NCBI GenBank assembly: GCA_040752895.1
Contig: JBFMHN010000003.1
Coordinates: forward strand, 219,501 to 283,500
Direction: 5' to 3'
DNA length: 64,000 bases
Origin: Pseudomonadota bacterium
Lineage (GTDB): Bacteria > Pseudomonadota > Alphaproteobacteria > GCA-2746255
The position numbers were made by a program, and so were the translations under genes. Shown piece by piece: positions 16,317 through 25,351 of this stretch. The notes below the pieces were generated by a model. That model had not been told where the DNA came from, did not search any database, and worked only from the letters and a program-made list of their open reading frames with translations. Position 1 is the first letter of the stretch. Every line of letters starts with the position of its first letter.

Positions 16317-17543
16317 ATGTCCGATATACGAAAGAGAACAGGTACAACAGGTACAACCTATCAAGTTCGATACCCCAGCAAGACCACCAAGTCAGGCTAC
16401 GCTTACGCGACCTTCAATACGCTCAAAGAAGCCCGCGCTTTTGTCGAAAGCGGTAGAGCGCAAGACCAAAGTAGCGGCCTCGACCTCACAATCCGGCGCA
16501 TTCCCGACGCCGTCGATAAATGGCTCAAAATCTGTGAGAAGGAGGGCACGGACCGCAACGAGCCGGTCACCAGTTACACCCTCAAATCATATGAATACTT
16601 CGCCGACTTTATGAAGGCTTACGATTGGCCGAAGGAGCTTCAACAGCTCACGTCTCCCGACGTTGTCGAGTTTCGCTCGTGGCTCCTGGAGCATTGCCCG
16701 TCGCGCTACACCGCCCGCAAGGCGCTTAGCTATTTTCATAGCGTGTTGAACGAGATGTCCCTGCGTGGCCACATCGCATCCAATCCGGCCAATAGCATCA
16801 GTATCCGCGCTGACTCCCGATATGACGAACCAATCGTCATTCCGACGCGGCAGGATGTCGTAGCACTCCTACGCGCCGCAGACGACATGGCCAATTCCAA
16901 GAATGCGTTAGTTGCGAAAACGTGGGAGCGCTATCGACCTGTCCTCTATCTGGCTGCCGATTCAGGAATGCGGCCGCAGGAATATCTCGCGCTCGCCAAG
17001 ACCGCCATTCGCGAAAACGGCGTTCAAATCGACCGAGCGATTGAGGGCGGCAGCAAAAAGATTTCGGTGACGAAGACGCCGGCAGGACGGCGCTTCATCG
17101 AGCTCAGCACCGATACACTCAGTATGGTGCGCTACTATGCCGACGAACTCGCGGCCAAGAACGACTATGACCTCGTCTTTCCCACCGCAAACGGCAAATG
17201 GCAGTGCCCGCGCAACTGGCGCAAGCGTGGCTTCAATGCAGTTTGCATGAAGGCCGGTCTCATCGAAACAGTGAAGGTTGGAGGCGAAGTTATCGAGCGC
17301 CCGAAATATCGTCCCTATGACTTACGGCACTTCTACGCCTCGATGCTCTTTGAAAAGAAAACGAATCTGAAAAAGATTCAGACCCTCATGGGGCATACGA
17401 ACATCACGACGACACTCAACGTTTATGGTCACCTCATTGAAGGCGTTTACGACGATGAGAAAGTCGATACCGGCATACTTGGCCAAATGGGCCTAATTTC
17501 TTGTGGCAAATCTGTGGCGCGTCCCCTGCAAGCCGCAGAATAG
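16317..17543 (+). CDS. Second tyrosine integrase
   Basis: A 408-residue tyrosine recombinase. The core-binding domain is at about 60-165 and the catalytic domain after 180, with Arg in SGMRPQEYL, YDLRHFYAS (HxxR), LMGHTNITTTLNVYGHL (His and the nucleophile Tyr). GTG at 16314 is an alternative start. It points toward a tRNA-Pro 3' fragment 18 bp after its stop, so that fragment is its likely attachment site. The last codons share a 21-bp repeat with 17734-17754. Confidence 0.92.
   Translation: MSDIRKRTGTTGTTYQVRYPSKTTKSGYAYATFNTLKEARAFVESGRAQDQSSGLDLTIRRIPDAVDKWLKICEKEGTDRNEPVTSYTLKSYEYFADFMKAYDWPKELQQLTSPDVVEFRSWLLEHCPSRYTARKALSYFHSVLNEMSLRGHIASNPANSISIRADSRYDEPIVIPTRQDVVALLRAADDMANSKNALVAKTWERYRPVLYLAADSGMRPQEYLALAKTAIRENGVQIDRAIEGGSKKISVTKTPAGRRFIELSTDTLSMVRYYADELAAKNDYDLVFPTANGKWQCPRNWRKRGFNAVCMKAGLIETVKVGGEVIERPKYRPYDLRHFYASMLFEKKTNLKKIQTLMGHTNITTTLNVYGHLIEGVYDDEKVDTGILGQMGLISCGKSVARPLQAAE
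17501..17521 (+). repeat. 21-bp direct repeat, copy 1 (in integrase 3' end)
   Basis: A 21-bp sequence beginning TTGTGGCAAA is repeated exactly at 17734-17754, 233 bp away. The two copies flank the tRNA-Pro fragment. In the same codon phase both copies read CGKSVAR, so the second copy may be a remnant of the 3' end of a related integrase from an earlier insertion at the same tRNA. Confidence 0.7.
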
Positions 17544-17561
17544 CTGGGGTTTTTTCCTGCA

Positions 17562-17605
17562 TGGGGTGCAAGGGATCGCAAGTTCGAATCTTGTCACTCC
17601 GACCA
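17562..17605 (+). repeat. att site: 3' half of a tRNA-Pro
   Basis: From TGGGGT (anticodon loop, anticodon GGG) through the T-arm GCAAG TTCGAAT CTTGT to CACTCCGACCA the sequence matches the 3' half of tRNA-Pro. The matching acceptor strand CGGAGTG is missing upstream, so this is an attachment-site fragment. It follows the second integrase directly, as expected for a tRNA-targeting element. Confidence 0.75.
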
Positions 17606-17915
17606 TAACTAAATCAGTCACTTAGCGGAAATTATTGGAAAGAAATCGGCCCTTCGGGGCCGTTTTTGCCACAAAAATCCTGACCGCGCTAACCCGCATG
17701 AATCCGCCATTCTCTTCTTCGATCCGTTTCGGCTTGTGGCAAATCTGTGGCGCGAGACTGCGACCCCTTGCATCACATGCCATAGCCATTCCGCGCGTTT
17801 TCGCTTGAGCGAAACGTCGGCCGCTTGATGCCCTGTGGCAACGTGAGTCCTGTTCTTCATCTCCTGTTTGGCTTTCCTCAATTTAAGCGCTTCTCCTAGC
17901 CAGACGCGCCGTCTG
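17606..17915. other. Non-coding stretch after tRNA-Pro fragment
   Basis: No convincing gene. A 100-residue open frame on the minus strand here has no family features and no good start. The stretch holds the second copy of the 21-bp repeat (17734-17754) and GGCCCTTCGGGGCC at 17649-17662, a hairpin followed by GTTTTTG that may act as a terminator. Confidence 0.5.
17734..17754 (+). repeat. 21-bp direct repeat, copy 2
   Basis: Exact copy of 17501-17521. It lies in non-coding sequence downstream of the tRNA-Pro fragment, followed by CGACCCCTTGCAT. See copy 1 for interpretation. Confidence 0.7.
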
Positions 17916-17970
17916 GTCAATGCCCGGCCCGCACCACTCCCGCTTTAGGCGAGACCGTGTTGGGCATGAC
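17916..17970 (+). promoter_or_regulatory. Structured leader element, copy 1 (upstream of ardC)
   Basis: This 55-nt element begins GTCAATGCCC and ends TTGGGCATGAC, giving a 9-bp outer stem with one bulged A. Inside are CGGCCCGC and CCGTGTTG, shared with copies at 25220 and 25813, and a weak inner hairpin. It lies 68 bp upstream of the ardC start. Compared with copies 2 and 3 the stem has a C-G pair where they have G-C, a compensatory change. Confidence 0.65.
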
Positions 17971-18037
17971 CCTCCGTCTCCTCCGTCTGGCGATCCGTTT
18001 CCGCGCTTGAGGAAACCCAATCGACAGGAGACGGAAC

Positions 18038-18952
18038 ATGACACTCAACAATTCCAATCGGCAGGACGTTTACGCCCGCGTCACGAACAAGATCATCGCG
18101 GAACTCGAAAATGGCGTGCGACCGTGGATCAAGCCCTGGAGCGCAGACCACGCCGCAGGAAAAATCACGCGCCCGCTTCGCCACAACGGCCAGCCTTATT
18201 CCGGCATCAACATCCTGATGCTCTGGGCCGCCGCAATGGAGCAAAGCTATGCTGCGCCAATTTGGATGACCTTCCGCCAGGCGACTGAACTTGGAGCCAA
18301 TGTCCGCAAGGGCGAAAAAGGTTCCCTTGTCGTTTATGCCAATACGCTCACCCGCACCGAAGAGGGTGACAACGGCGAAGAGACTGAGCGTCAAATCCCG
18401 TTCATGAAGGGCTATACCGTGTTCAACGTCGAGCAAATCGACGGCCTGCCTGAGCACTACTACAGCAAGCCAGCGCCTCGTCCTGACTTACCGCTGCGTA
18501 TTGAACACGCTGAGGGCTACTTTGCGGCTCTGAAGGCCGACATCCGCCACGGCGGCAATCGTGCCTACTACTCCATTAGCACCGACCATGTGCAAATGCC
18601 GTTCTTTGAGACGTTCCGCGATGCCGAGAGCTACTACGCCACACTCGCCCACGAAATGACGCACTGGACCCGCCATAAGGCGCGTCTCGACCGCAGTTTC
18701 GGTCGCAAGAGCTGGGGCGACGAAGGCTACGCGCGCGAAGAACTCGTTGCCGAACTCGGTTCCGCGTTCCTCTGTGCCGACCTCGATCTCACGCCGGAAA
18801 TTCGCGATGACCACGCGTCCTATATCGCGAGTTGGCTTGAAGTGCTGAAGAACGATAAGCGCGCGATATTCTCCGCTGCTGCTCATGCCCAGCGTGCCGT
18901 CGATTACCTGCATAAATCCCATTCATCCATAGACGAGGAGGCAGCGGCTTAG
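18038..18952 (+). CDS. ardC: ArdC-like antirestriction protein
   Basis: A 304-residue protein with an N-terminal ssDNA-binding domain (DUF1738/ArdC-N, about 1-130: DVYARVTNKIIAELENGVRPW ... GINILMLW ... ATELGANVRKGEKG) and a C-terminal zincin-like domain with HEMTHWT (HExxH) and a distal EELVAELGSAFLC. ArdC proteins protect incoming single-stranded plasmid DNA from host restriction during transfer. GGAGACGG lies before the ATG. Its leader carries the structured element at 17916-17970. Presence of an antirestriction gene fits entry by conjugation. Confidence 0.92.
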   Translation: MTLNNSNRQDVYARVTNKIIAELENGVRPWIKPWSADHAAGKITRPLRHNGQPYSGINILMLWAAAMEQSYAAPIWMTFRQATELGANVRKGEKGSLVVYANTLTRTEEGDNGEETERQIPFMKGYTVFNVEQIDGLPEHYYSKPAPRPDLPLRIEHAEGYFAALKADIRHGGNRAYYSISTDHVQMPFFETFRDAESYYATLAHEMTHWTRHKARLDRSFGRKSWGDEGYAREELVAELGSAFLCADLDLTPEIRDDHASYIASWLEVLKNDKRAIFSAAAHAQRAVDYLHKSHSSIDEEAAA

Positions 18953-19026
18953 TGCCGCTGCTTTCCTTCAATTCTGCGCGTCAATTTTCTTGACGGATGT
19001 GCTCTCGCCACGTTTGGATGGCGGCC

Positions 19027-19347
19027 ATGAAAATCCTGTTCGTCTGCACCGCCAACAAGCTCCGCAGCCCAACCGCCGAAGCTGTGTTTGCTGAGTATCC
19101 CGGACTTGAGGTGCGCTCGGCAGGGCTTGACCCACAGGCCCCAAAACCGCTGACCGCCGAACTGGTTGCCTGGGCCGACCGGCTGCTTGTCATGGAGCAG
19201 CGACATCGTGATGTCGTTCGTAAGCGCTTCCGGCAGGAGCTCGACGCGCGGCCGGTCATAGTGCTCGGCATCCCCGATGATTATGAGTTCATGCAGGAGG
19301 AGCTGGTCACCCTTCTGAAGGAGCGCGTGCCGCAGTTTCTCGATTGA
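19027..19347 (+). CDS. Low-molecular-weight protein tyrosine phosphatase-like protein
   Basis: A 106-residue protein starting MKILFVCTANKLRSPTAE, which holds the phosphatase P-loop CTANKLRS (Cx5RS) at residues 7-14, and a GIPDDYEFMQ segment near the end with the general-acid Asp candidates. It matches the short COG4551-type predicted tyrosine phosphatases rather than the 150-residue classical LMW-PTPs. It lies downstream of ardC with its own short leader. Substrate unknown. Confidence 0.82.
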   Translation: MKILFVCTANKLRSPTAEAVFAEYPGLEVRSAGLDPQAPKPLTAELVAWADRLLVMEQRHRDVVRKRFRQELDARPVIVLGIPDDYEFMQEELVTLLKERVPQFLD

Positions 19348-19374
19348 CTTCGATAACATGCTTTCCCAAAAAAA

Positions 19375-19408
19375 CCGGGACAGGGAGATTTTAGCTTCCC
19401 TGTCCCGG
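19375..19408 (-). terminator. Rho-independent terminator
   Basis: A perfect 12-bp stem, CCGGGACAGGGA (19375-19386) with TCCCTGTCCCGG (19397-19408), is followed on the minus strand by seven T residues. It ends transcription of the membrane protein gene at 19421-20746 and may also act weakly on the phosphatase gene from the other side. Confidence 0.88.
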
Positions 19409-19420
19409 CTTCATTTCGAA

Positions 19421-20746
19421 CTAACGCGCGCCGTTTAGGTGTCTGCTCCATTCGTCCTCATCGAAAGCCGAGAGGCCGGGCGGATCAGGTAGTTTCGCCG
19501 CTAGCGGTGCGGGTGCCGGCCCGTCCGCCTGCAAAGCCGGGGGCTTAGTGTTTGCCATACTGGTCTGGCCTGCCTTCGTCTGCTCCAGTGCAAGCAGCAC
19601 CTTACGCACCTGCCCGAACGACATACCGTCAACATCCGGGTCGGTCGGCGGTGGTTCTGCCTCAGCATGATAGAGAAGCATCAGCAGCAGAACGAGTACC
19701 ACCGGCATCAGATCAAGACCAACACCACCCGCCCAGTACGGCAGCAATTCATCGGCATAAAGTACGACCGCTTTTGACGGAGCTAAACGTTCAAAAGCGA
19801 GCGGCTCTGTGCTTGCGGCTTTTCCCAGTTCGGCCGCCGTTGCCGCAATTCTGTCGCCAGTACCTGACAGATCGCTCGCCAGGCGTTGCAGCGCGTCGCC
19901 TTGCGCCGTGGCTACGCTCTTGTTGTTCGACATCGAGTTGAATAACCCTGTGCCACCGGACAAGCTGCGAACTGAGCGGGAAACAACAGAAGCCAGTTCG
20001 CCGCCATTCAACGTGCCGACAATTTTCGCCACCTTGGCGGCTTCGGCGGCAAAGGCCGTATAGCGTTCAGCGATAGCTCCTTCCGTCGTGACAAGCGATG
20101 CCATTGCCGTTATCGCCGCTTGGCCCTGCGTATACAGACCCTCGACCTGGCCATTACGGCTCTTGATCATTGCTGAAAGATCAGACAGCGCCTTGCGCGA
20201 GGTCTGAAGGCTGTCGGCAACGCCGCCCGCACCAGCAACGCCTGTCAAAGTGCCCTGACGGGCCTCGCGGTCAGCAAGATTTCCGTAGCGAACTGCCGCT
20301 ATGTCGAGGTCTGCCGCAAGAGACTCTATGCCTTTTGCCTGCTGATAGGCTGTTTGCAGGGCGGTTTCATAGTCCTTGATGCTGTCGCGCATGTGGGCCG
20401 TGAGTGCGCCGGCACCGGCCAACGCCATCACGTTCATCCAACAGCTCAGGCACAGGATGAACATACCGCCCAGGCCGATGATACCCATGCCGAGCCAGCG
20501 GTTTCTGGCCGTCCTCATGGTTGGCACGATGCCCATTACATAGCGCCAGAACACAAAGATCATTGACGACACGCCCAAGGAGAACACAGCGGCCGAAACG
20601 CTGAAGCCGCCTTGAGTGCTGGATGAATCAAGAACCATGACCGCGCCCTCATAGGTGAAGTAGGCGCTGACGCTGCTTAAGATGAACAACACGGTGTCCG
20701 TTACCTTGCGATTGTTGCGCAGAAAAGTTTCGATGGAGTAGTTCAT
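19421..20746 (-). CDS. Multi-pass membrane protein with long coiled middle, unknown
   Basis: A 441-residue protein with three membrane helices near the N-terminus (about 17-37, 48-72, 86-112), a long Ala-rich periplasmic or cytoplasmic helical region (about 118-330), one helix at about 340-362 and a Pro-rich C-terminal tail. No family was recognised. It is preceded by the 17-bp CGAGGAA motif (20815-20831, minus strand) 69 bp before the start, as are the TraG-like and MobC-like genes, which suggests it belongs to the transfer regulon. Confidence 0.75.
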   Translation of the reverse strand: MNYSIETFLRNNRKVTDTVLFILSSVSAYFTYEGAVMVLDSSSTQGGFSVSAAVFSLGVSSMIFVFWRYVMGIVPTMRTARNRWLGMGIIGLGGMFILCLSCWMNVMALAGAGALTAHMRDSIKDYETALQTAYQQAKGIESLAADLDIAAVRYGNLADREARQGTLTGVAGAGGVADSLQTSRKALSDLSAMIKSRNGQVEGLYTQGQAAITAMASLVTTEGAIAERYTAFAAEAAKVAKIVGTLNGGELASVVSRSVRSLSGGTGLFNSMSNNKSVATAQGDALQRLASDLSGTGDRIAATAAELGKAASTEPLAFERLAPSKAVVLYADELLPYWAGGVGLDLMPVVLVLLLMLLYHAEAEPPPTDPDVDGMSFGQVRKVLLALEQTKAGQTSMANTKPPALQADGPAPAPLAAKLPDPPGLSAFDEDEWSRHLNGAR

Positions 20747-20814
20747 GGTGACCTGCCTTTCAGCCCGGCCATTCCGAGCATGAAGAGCAGGCTACGGAGG
20801 ATTCGCCGCGCTCT

Positions 20815-20831
20815 TCCTCGCACGTTCCTCG
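20815..20831 (-). promoter_or_regulatory. CGAGGAA-type 17-bp motif, copy 2
   Basis: On the minus strand this reads CGAGGAACGTGCGAGGA, one base different from copy 1. It is 69 bp upstream of the start of the membrane protein gene at 20746 and points the same way. Confidence 0.6.
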
Positions 20832-20834
20832 TGC

Positions 20835-20870
20835 AAAAAAGAGAGGCGGAGGACATTTCTATCCTCCGCC
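20835..20870 (-). terminator. Rho-independent terminator
   Basis: GGCGGAGGA (20845-20853) pairs with TCCTCCGCC (20862-20870), a perfect 9-bp stem with an 8-nt loop, followed on the minus strand by TCTCTTTTTT. It ends the two-gene transcript 22064-20896. Confidence 0.82.
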
Positions 20871-20895
20871 TTCCTCGAAGAGGCCGACCAGATGG

Positions 20896-21354
20896 TCAAA
20901 AGTATCGATTGCGATAATCTACAAGTCTGCGCAAGGCCAACTGCGCTCGGTCCCAGGAGTCAAATCTGGGAATGAGATTAATGCCAATGAAGCCTGAATT
21001 CGAAGCATCGCAATAATCTATTGAGCTTGCCCGATAGGTCTTTCGACATCCCGGACAATAGTGCTCTAACGCGCCGGTCGTCATGCACGACTGGAAACCG
21101 CATTTGTCACACTGAAAAATAGTCGTGTTGTCACAATAGGCGCAGCGGAGAGAGTCTGGTTCGCCTTTGAAAGGGACATCTATTCGCGCTTCCCGATCCT
21201 TTTTCTTGCGCCGTTTCAGCAAGAATTCATGATACCGAAACGGCAATTTCTCAACGCTCGTGACAAGTGCGGAATCATTCGTCACGCGAATGTTGCGAAT
21301 GAACGAATAGTCGGCGACCCGGCTGCACAAGATGATTTGTTTGAGGTCTTTCAT
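20896..21354 (-). CDS. Zinc-ribbon protein, unknown
   Basis: A 152-residue protein with a cysteine-rich zinc-binding region at about residues 70-103: CAYC ... CDKCGFQSC ... YCPGCRK, which resembles the TerY-C type metal-binding domain. The N-terminal 65 residues and C-terminal 45 are not recognised. It lies 14 bp after the membrane protein gene at 21369-22064 and is probably cotranscribed with it. Confidence 0.7.
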   Translation of the reverse strand: MKDLKQIILCSRVADYSFIRNIRVTNDSALVTSVEKLPFRYHEFLLKRRKKKDREARIDVPFKGEPDSLRCAYCDNTTIFQCDKCGFQSCMTTGALEHYCPGCRKTYRASSIDYCDASNSGFIGINLIPRFDSWDRAQLALRRLVDYRNRYF

Positions 21355-21368
21355 GACATTTTCTCCTG

Positions 21369-22064
21369 CTACATCGGAATCCGGCCAGCAGACTTGCTCC
21401 GGTATTGAAAGCGCGGGTCTACGACCGGACCGTTGCCCGCCCCAGTGCGGCCCTTCATAATTTGAATGGCGGCATTTATGGCATTGGCGATCGCTTGGGC
21501 ATCCTTCAGCCCGTAGATGCTTCCAAGGGCCTGTGGGCCAAGTACGGTCTCCAGCACGAGGTCCATGCAGTAGGGCGAGAAATATTCCGGGTTTTTCTTT
21601 TTGCGCTTGTCGCGAAACTCTTTGTCCACACGTTGTTGGTCCACACGGTAGAGATGGACGCCAACTACGGTGTTCATGTCATAGTCGTAAGTGCCATCGG
21701 GGCGCTTGACCGTCAGTGCTTTCGACGTGACCGTCAGCACCCGCGTCTCGCGGACGAGCCATTTGATGATCCAGTCCAAAATGGGTGCGATGATGAAAGC
21801 GGAACTAAAGACCCAGTACCCAGCTCCTGGAACGTGCGGGTCCAGAACGTTGAAAGCAATCAATCCGCAGATCAGTAAGCCAACAGCGCAGATCGTGGTA
21901 TACAGCTCGTAGTTTGTTTTGCTCTCAAAAGAGTCCGCCGTCGCATCGACAACCAGGTGAGACAGGCGACCGTCTCCCCAGAACCAGCTTGAGATGTACT
22001 CGTTTCGGCCTACTTGCGGGGGCAGTTGCTCATATTTGACTTTCTTTCGGCGGAACAATTTCAT
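21369..22064 (-). CDS. Two-helix membrane protein, unknown
   Basis: A 231-residue protein with two adjacent membrane helices at about residues 56-76 and 84-102, flanked by a basic N-terminus and a soluble C-terminal half containing VRETRVLTVTSKALTVKRPDGTYDYDMNTV, like a PH-type domain. A degenerate form of the CGAGGAA motif lies on the minus strand at 22129-22146, about 65 bp upstream. Function not recognised. Confidence 0.7.
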   Translation of the reverse strand: MKLFRRKKVKYEQLPPQVGRNEYISSWFWGDGRLSHLVVDATADSFESKTNYELYTTICAVGLLICGLIAFNVLDPHVPGAGYWVFSSAFIIAPILDWIIKWLVRETRVLTVTSKALTVKRPDGTYDYDMNTVVGVHLYRVDQQRVDKEFRDKRKKKNPEYFSPYCMDLVLETVLGPQALGSIYGLKDAQAIANAINAAIQIMKGRTGAGNGPVVDPRFQYRSKSAGRIPM

Positions 22065-22134
22065 GTCGTCATGCCTCCGGTCAGGGGTTATTCTTTCCGG
22101 GGTATTGTCGACGATGGGGTAAGGGGCGTTCCGC

Positions 22135-23025
22135 GTGGATTCCTCGCGTGCAGATCAGCAGGTCCTGGACGGCTTCCGGCCGTGGCAAATTCAGCGGCTA
22201 CGAACGCGGTTGAGCCACTACCGCGCCAGCAAGCGGCACGGTTGGGAGCGCATCGCGACCGACATTCTGTTGGACGAAAAGCTGCCCACCTCTTATGTCG
22301 ATACCGAAGACGTGCGTCGGTTTTCGGAATCGCTTCGAAGGTTCGACAGCGGGTCCCAGACCCCAAGCGCGGAGCGGTTGAATGCCGTCAAGACTTTTCT
22401 GATAGGTCAGGGGCTACTTCGGCCTGAAGAAATGGAGGAGAAGGGCGACGCGAACGCCGCGCCTCTCGCTTTTACCGAATTCGCTGCAAGAGGCGTTCCG
22501 GGGTACAAGGCTATACAAGCGCAATTCACCAGAGACCTTCCGGGAACGTATTTTTGGACGGAGCGCGAAGAAGGCCGCTTTTCTGTCAAAGAACTGGTGC
22601 TGTCACAGGACGGTACGATATTGACTGTCAGTCTTAGCGATACAATTTATGCCGACCCGAAGGGCCAGCTTACGGCGGCGCAAAACAGAAACCGGCGCTC
22701 AAGAGCAGCCATTAGCGAATTTAACTGGTCGGGCTGGGCGGCGATATTTTCTGAGCGGCAGGTCGTTTTTATGTTGCGTGACGCACATTATAATTCACCC
22801 GGCACCTGCTACCTGCTCTATGCCATAGAAAAGCATGAAGGAGACGGGAAGGAGGCCCGCAAACTGCTCTTGTTGCCGTATTCGGGAAAGCAGACATTCA
22901 CGAACTTTGACGCCATTGCATTTCCGTCTCAGCACAGGTCGTCTATTTCAGTCACTGACCTCTTCAAGACGGCCATACCGCGCGGTTTCACAATTTATAG
23001 CAGGGAGAACGCAGATGGCCGGTAA
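22135..23025 (+). CDS. Unknown protein
   Basis: A 296-residue soluble protein starting at a GTG (MDSSRADQQVLDGFRPWQIQRL). The N-terminal 80 residues include GWERIATDILLDEKLPTSYVDTEDVRRF, which looks like a helix-turn-helix or similar helical DNA-contact region; the rest contains alternating beta strands. No family recognised. The last 11 bp overlap the next gene, so the two are cotranscribed. Confidence 0.65.
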   Translation: MDSSRADQQVLDGFRPWQIQRLRTRLSHYRASKRHGWERIATDILLDEKLPTSYVDTEDVRRFSESLRRFDSGSQTPSAERLNAVKTFLIGQGLLRPEEMEEKGDANAAPLAFTEFAARGVPGYKAIQAQFTRDLPGTYFWTEREEGRFSVKELVLSQDGTILTVSLSDTIYADPKGQLTAAQNRNRRSRAAISEFNWSGWAAIFSERQVVFMLRDAHYNSPGTCYLLYAIEKHEGDGKEARKLLLLPYSGKQTFTNFDAIAFPSQHRSSISVTDLFKTAIPRGFTIYSRENADGR

Positions 23026-23455
23026 TGACCCCATCGATAATGCGTCGCCCGAAAGCGCGACACTTCGAGAAGATATTCAGATCGGCTCCGGCTTTCGCCC
23101 GGTGCGCGATCCAATCCAGAAATTTTTCACGGCAGTTGTTTTGGGGGACATGAAAGCACTCCAGAACGAATACGCAGATATGGGCGACAATATAAACATC
23201 AAGGAGTCGGAAACGAAATCGACCGCGCTACACTACGGTGCGGCGTATCGGTCGCGCCCCGTCATAAAGTGGCTCATCCGATTTAAGGAACTCGATTATC
23301 TGGTGCGCGATTACAAGGGTCGCTTACCGTCCGTTCTTGCTTATGAAGTGGCAAACGATCCTGCACTTGGTCGGTTTCTCGCCAAGAAGGAAAACGAGCA
23401 GGCGCGGGCGCGCGGCATCGACATCCGCACACTTTTTGCCCCGTCGCCGAACTAA
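23015..23455 (+). CDS. Ankyrin-repeat-like small protein
   Basis: A 146-residue protein starting MAGNDPIDNASPES, with GGGAGAACGC before the ATG at 23015. The segment KSTALHYGAAYRSRPVIKWLIRFKELDYLVRDYKGRLPSVLAYEVAND has the TALHYGA / VIKWLI pattern of one to two ankyrin repeats. It probably mediates a protein contact with the upstream partner. It converges on the TraG-like gene with a 4-bp overlap of stop codons. Confidence 0.65.
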   Translation: MAGNDPIDNASPESATLREDIQIGSGFRPVRDPIQKFFTAVVLGDMKALQNEYADMGDNINIKESETKSTALHYGAAYRSRPVIKWLIRFKELDYLVRDYKGRLPSVLAYEVANDPALGRFLAKKENEQARARGIDIRTLFAPSPN

Positions 23456-24995
23456 TCGTATTTGCCCGCAAACCACTTAAATCCAGCACTTGCCGGGTCG
23501 AAATAGCGCACGCGTTGCAAAACCATCGGCGCAACATCCGGCCATATAACGAGTTCGCGACGCATTGAATCGGTGCGCGCGAAGTACATCATGAGTTCAT
23601 CCGGCGTCATTAGGCGATGCATTTCCTTCCCGAAGACCTGCACGGCGTTGCCATCACGCATTTCTGTACGGCTCGTATCGACCGGCGTACGGCCCAGACG
23701 CCGGGATAAATACTCAGCCGTCGTCCAGTCATTTATAGCGAAAGCCTGTACGATACCCGCATTGGCCATGAAGGTTTCCCAGCGATTGCCATAAAGGTCC
23801 TTGAGCTGGTTGAAGTCCTGCACAATCGTCCAAAGCTTGATGTGATAGGGATCGCCCGCGACGAGACCCGCCGCCGTCTGGATAATGTTTAATTTGCCGA
23901 TTGCGGCTGCAAATTCGTCCAGGGCAACGAGCACCTGGACGCCGGTTGCGGGCACGCCGCGCACCTTTTCCATCTCGCCGAAGAATTGGTTGATCATCAG
24001 TCGGAACCAGCGATGGCAGAGCCCAAGCCGTCCCGACGGCAGGCATAGATATATAGTCACGCCGTTTCGTTTCGTTTTTACATCCCGCAAGGTGAAGCTA
24101 TGGCCGGATACGACTTTCCGGATGCCGCCATAGGACAGGAAGCGCGTATGCCGTCGCACCGTAGAGAGAACGCTGCCACGTTCGTTGACACCCTTGTCAT
24201 AGAAGTCCCGCGCCGCGCCTTTGATGGCGCTCGCTATCACGCACCCCGGATCGCGCGCGAACAATAGCTCCGCCGTTTTCATCATTTCGCGGTCGAGCGC
24301 GGCAATAGGATCGCCAAAAGCGTCCACTTCACCGGGGAGGGGAGTGAGGGCCTCCTTGATTTTTCCATCGACTGTGATGAGCGTCCGCTGCCCCTTAAAT
24401 TGTGGAGCAACGGCCACATGTAGAATAAGCCCCTCAATGAAGTTGCGGGCGGACTCATCCCAATGTGGGTCCTTCTCATGGCCTGATGTGGCAACCATCG
24501 CCTCGGCAACGCGCCCGCATCCTCAATGATGCTCGCACTGTACGGCGATAGGATGGCCAGGGGATTGAACTGGGCACGCCGCATCGCTGCGTGACCACTC
24601 GTAATCTCGAAGGGGTCTAGAACATATACGTCCTGGCCCATTTCCATCCGCCGTCGGGCTGTTCTATTTGCAAGTTCGCCCTTTATGTCCGTGCATATGA
24701 CGCTGGCGGTTGTGCAGAGGAGATTGGCCGTCAGCATGACCGACTTGCCGGTCTGAGAGCCGGCCACCGTCAATACATGCCGGGGGTCTTCGATACCGAT
24801 CAGCTTCGGACCAAGGGCTCCCACCAGTATCTTGCCGGCCGGGTTTTGAGGCGCATAAGCCATAGCGTTGCTGGCGACGATGTCCGTCGTTTCCGCCCAT
24901 GTCGCTTGCGGGGCAGTCTGTTCGCTCATCAGCACTGAATGCGTGCCGCGAGGCAACTCTGACTCAAACGCCGTGACGAATTGTTCCCTGCTCAT
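23452..24995 (-). pseudogene. traG: TraG/VirD4-like coupling ATPase, frameshifted
   Basis: Two overlapping frames make one protein of about 514 residues. The first (24995 to about 24514) has the Walker A motif GSQTGKS and IKGELANRTARRRMEMG; the second (about 24514 to 23452) continues RVAEAMVATSG and includes VLVALDEFAAAIGKL (Walker B) and VQDFNQLKDLYG. One base is missing near 24511-24516 (GGGCGC where GGGCCGC would restore the frame). The protein lacks the N-terminal membrane helices of classical VirD4. The coupling protein would bring DNA to a T4SS. Either the gene is dead or the assembly has a single-base error. The CGAGGAA motif lies 56 bp upstream. Confidence 0.85.
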
Positions 24996-25050
24996 CGCAT
25001 AAGACCCTTTTCGAGTGTCCTTGCTTTGTAGCCCGCGCTGTTAGGGACGA

Positions 25051-25067
25051 TCCTCGCTCATTCCTCG
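25051..25067 (-). promoter_or_regulatory. CGAGGAA-type 17-bp motif, copy 3
   Basis: Reads CGAGGAATGAGCGAGGA on the minus strand, 56 bp upstream of the TraG-like start at 24995, in the same orientation. Confidence 0.6.
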
Positions 25068-25219
25068 CCGTTCGCCGGAAAGTCCGCGCCTATTTCAATG
25101 CACTTGAGGTATCGGGTGTTTCTTCCGTCCGCGTCCGTGTCTTCATTCCAGCCCATACCCATTAAGCCGTGTAGCAAACGGCCCGTTCGCAAGCTCACTC
25201 GGGAATGCCCTGACGGCGC

Positions 25220-25277
25220 GTCAATGGCCGGCCCGCTCCATTCGCCCCGCAAGCGGGGCTCCCGTGTTGGCCATGAC
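25220..25277 (+). promoter_or_regulatory. Structured leader element, copy 2
   Basis: A 58-nt element with outer stem GTCAATGGCC / GGCCATGAC (nine pairs, one bulged A), the shared strings CGGCCCGC and CCCGTGTTG, and a strong inner hairpin GCCCCGC AA GCGGGGC. A further hairpin CCCGC / GCGGG follows. It lies 75 bp upstream of the gene at 25352. It occupies most of the 350-bp gap between traG and that gene. Confidence 0.65.
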
Positions 25278-25351
25278 TCGTTCCCGTCCGCCCGCAAAAC
25301 GGCGGGTAAGGCTGGAATGGGTCCAGCCGCTTAAAACGAAAGGAAACTACG

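Noticed and set aside
17562-17605. Intact tRNA-Pro gene
   Set aside because: The 5' half is missing; no CGGAGTG strand lies upstream.
17618-17920. 100-residue minus-strand open frame
   Set aside because: It has unlikely composition, no ribosome site and runs across the 21-bp repeat.
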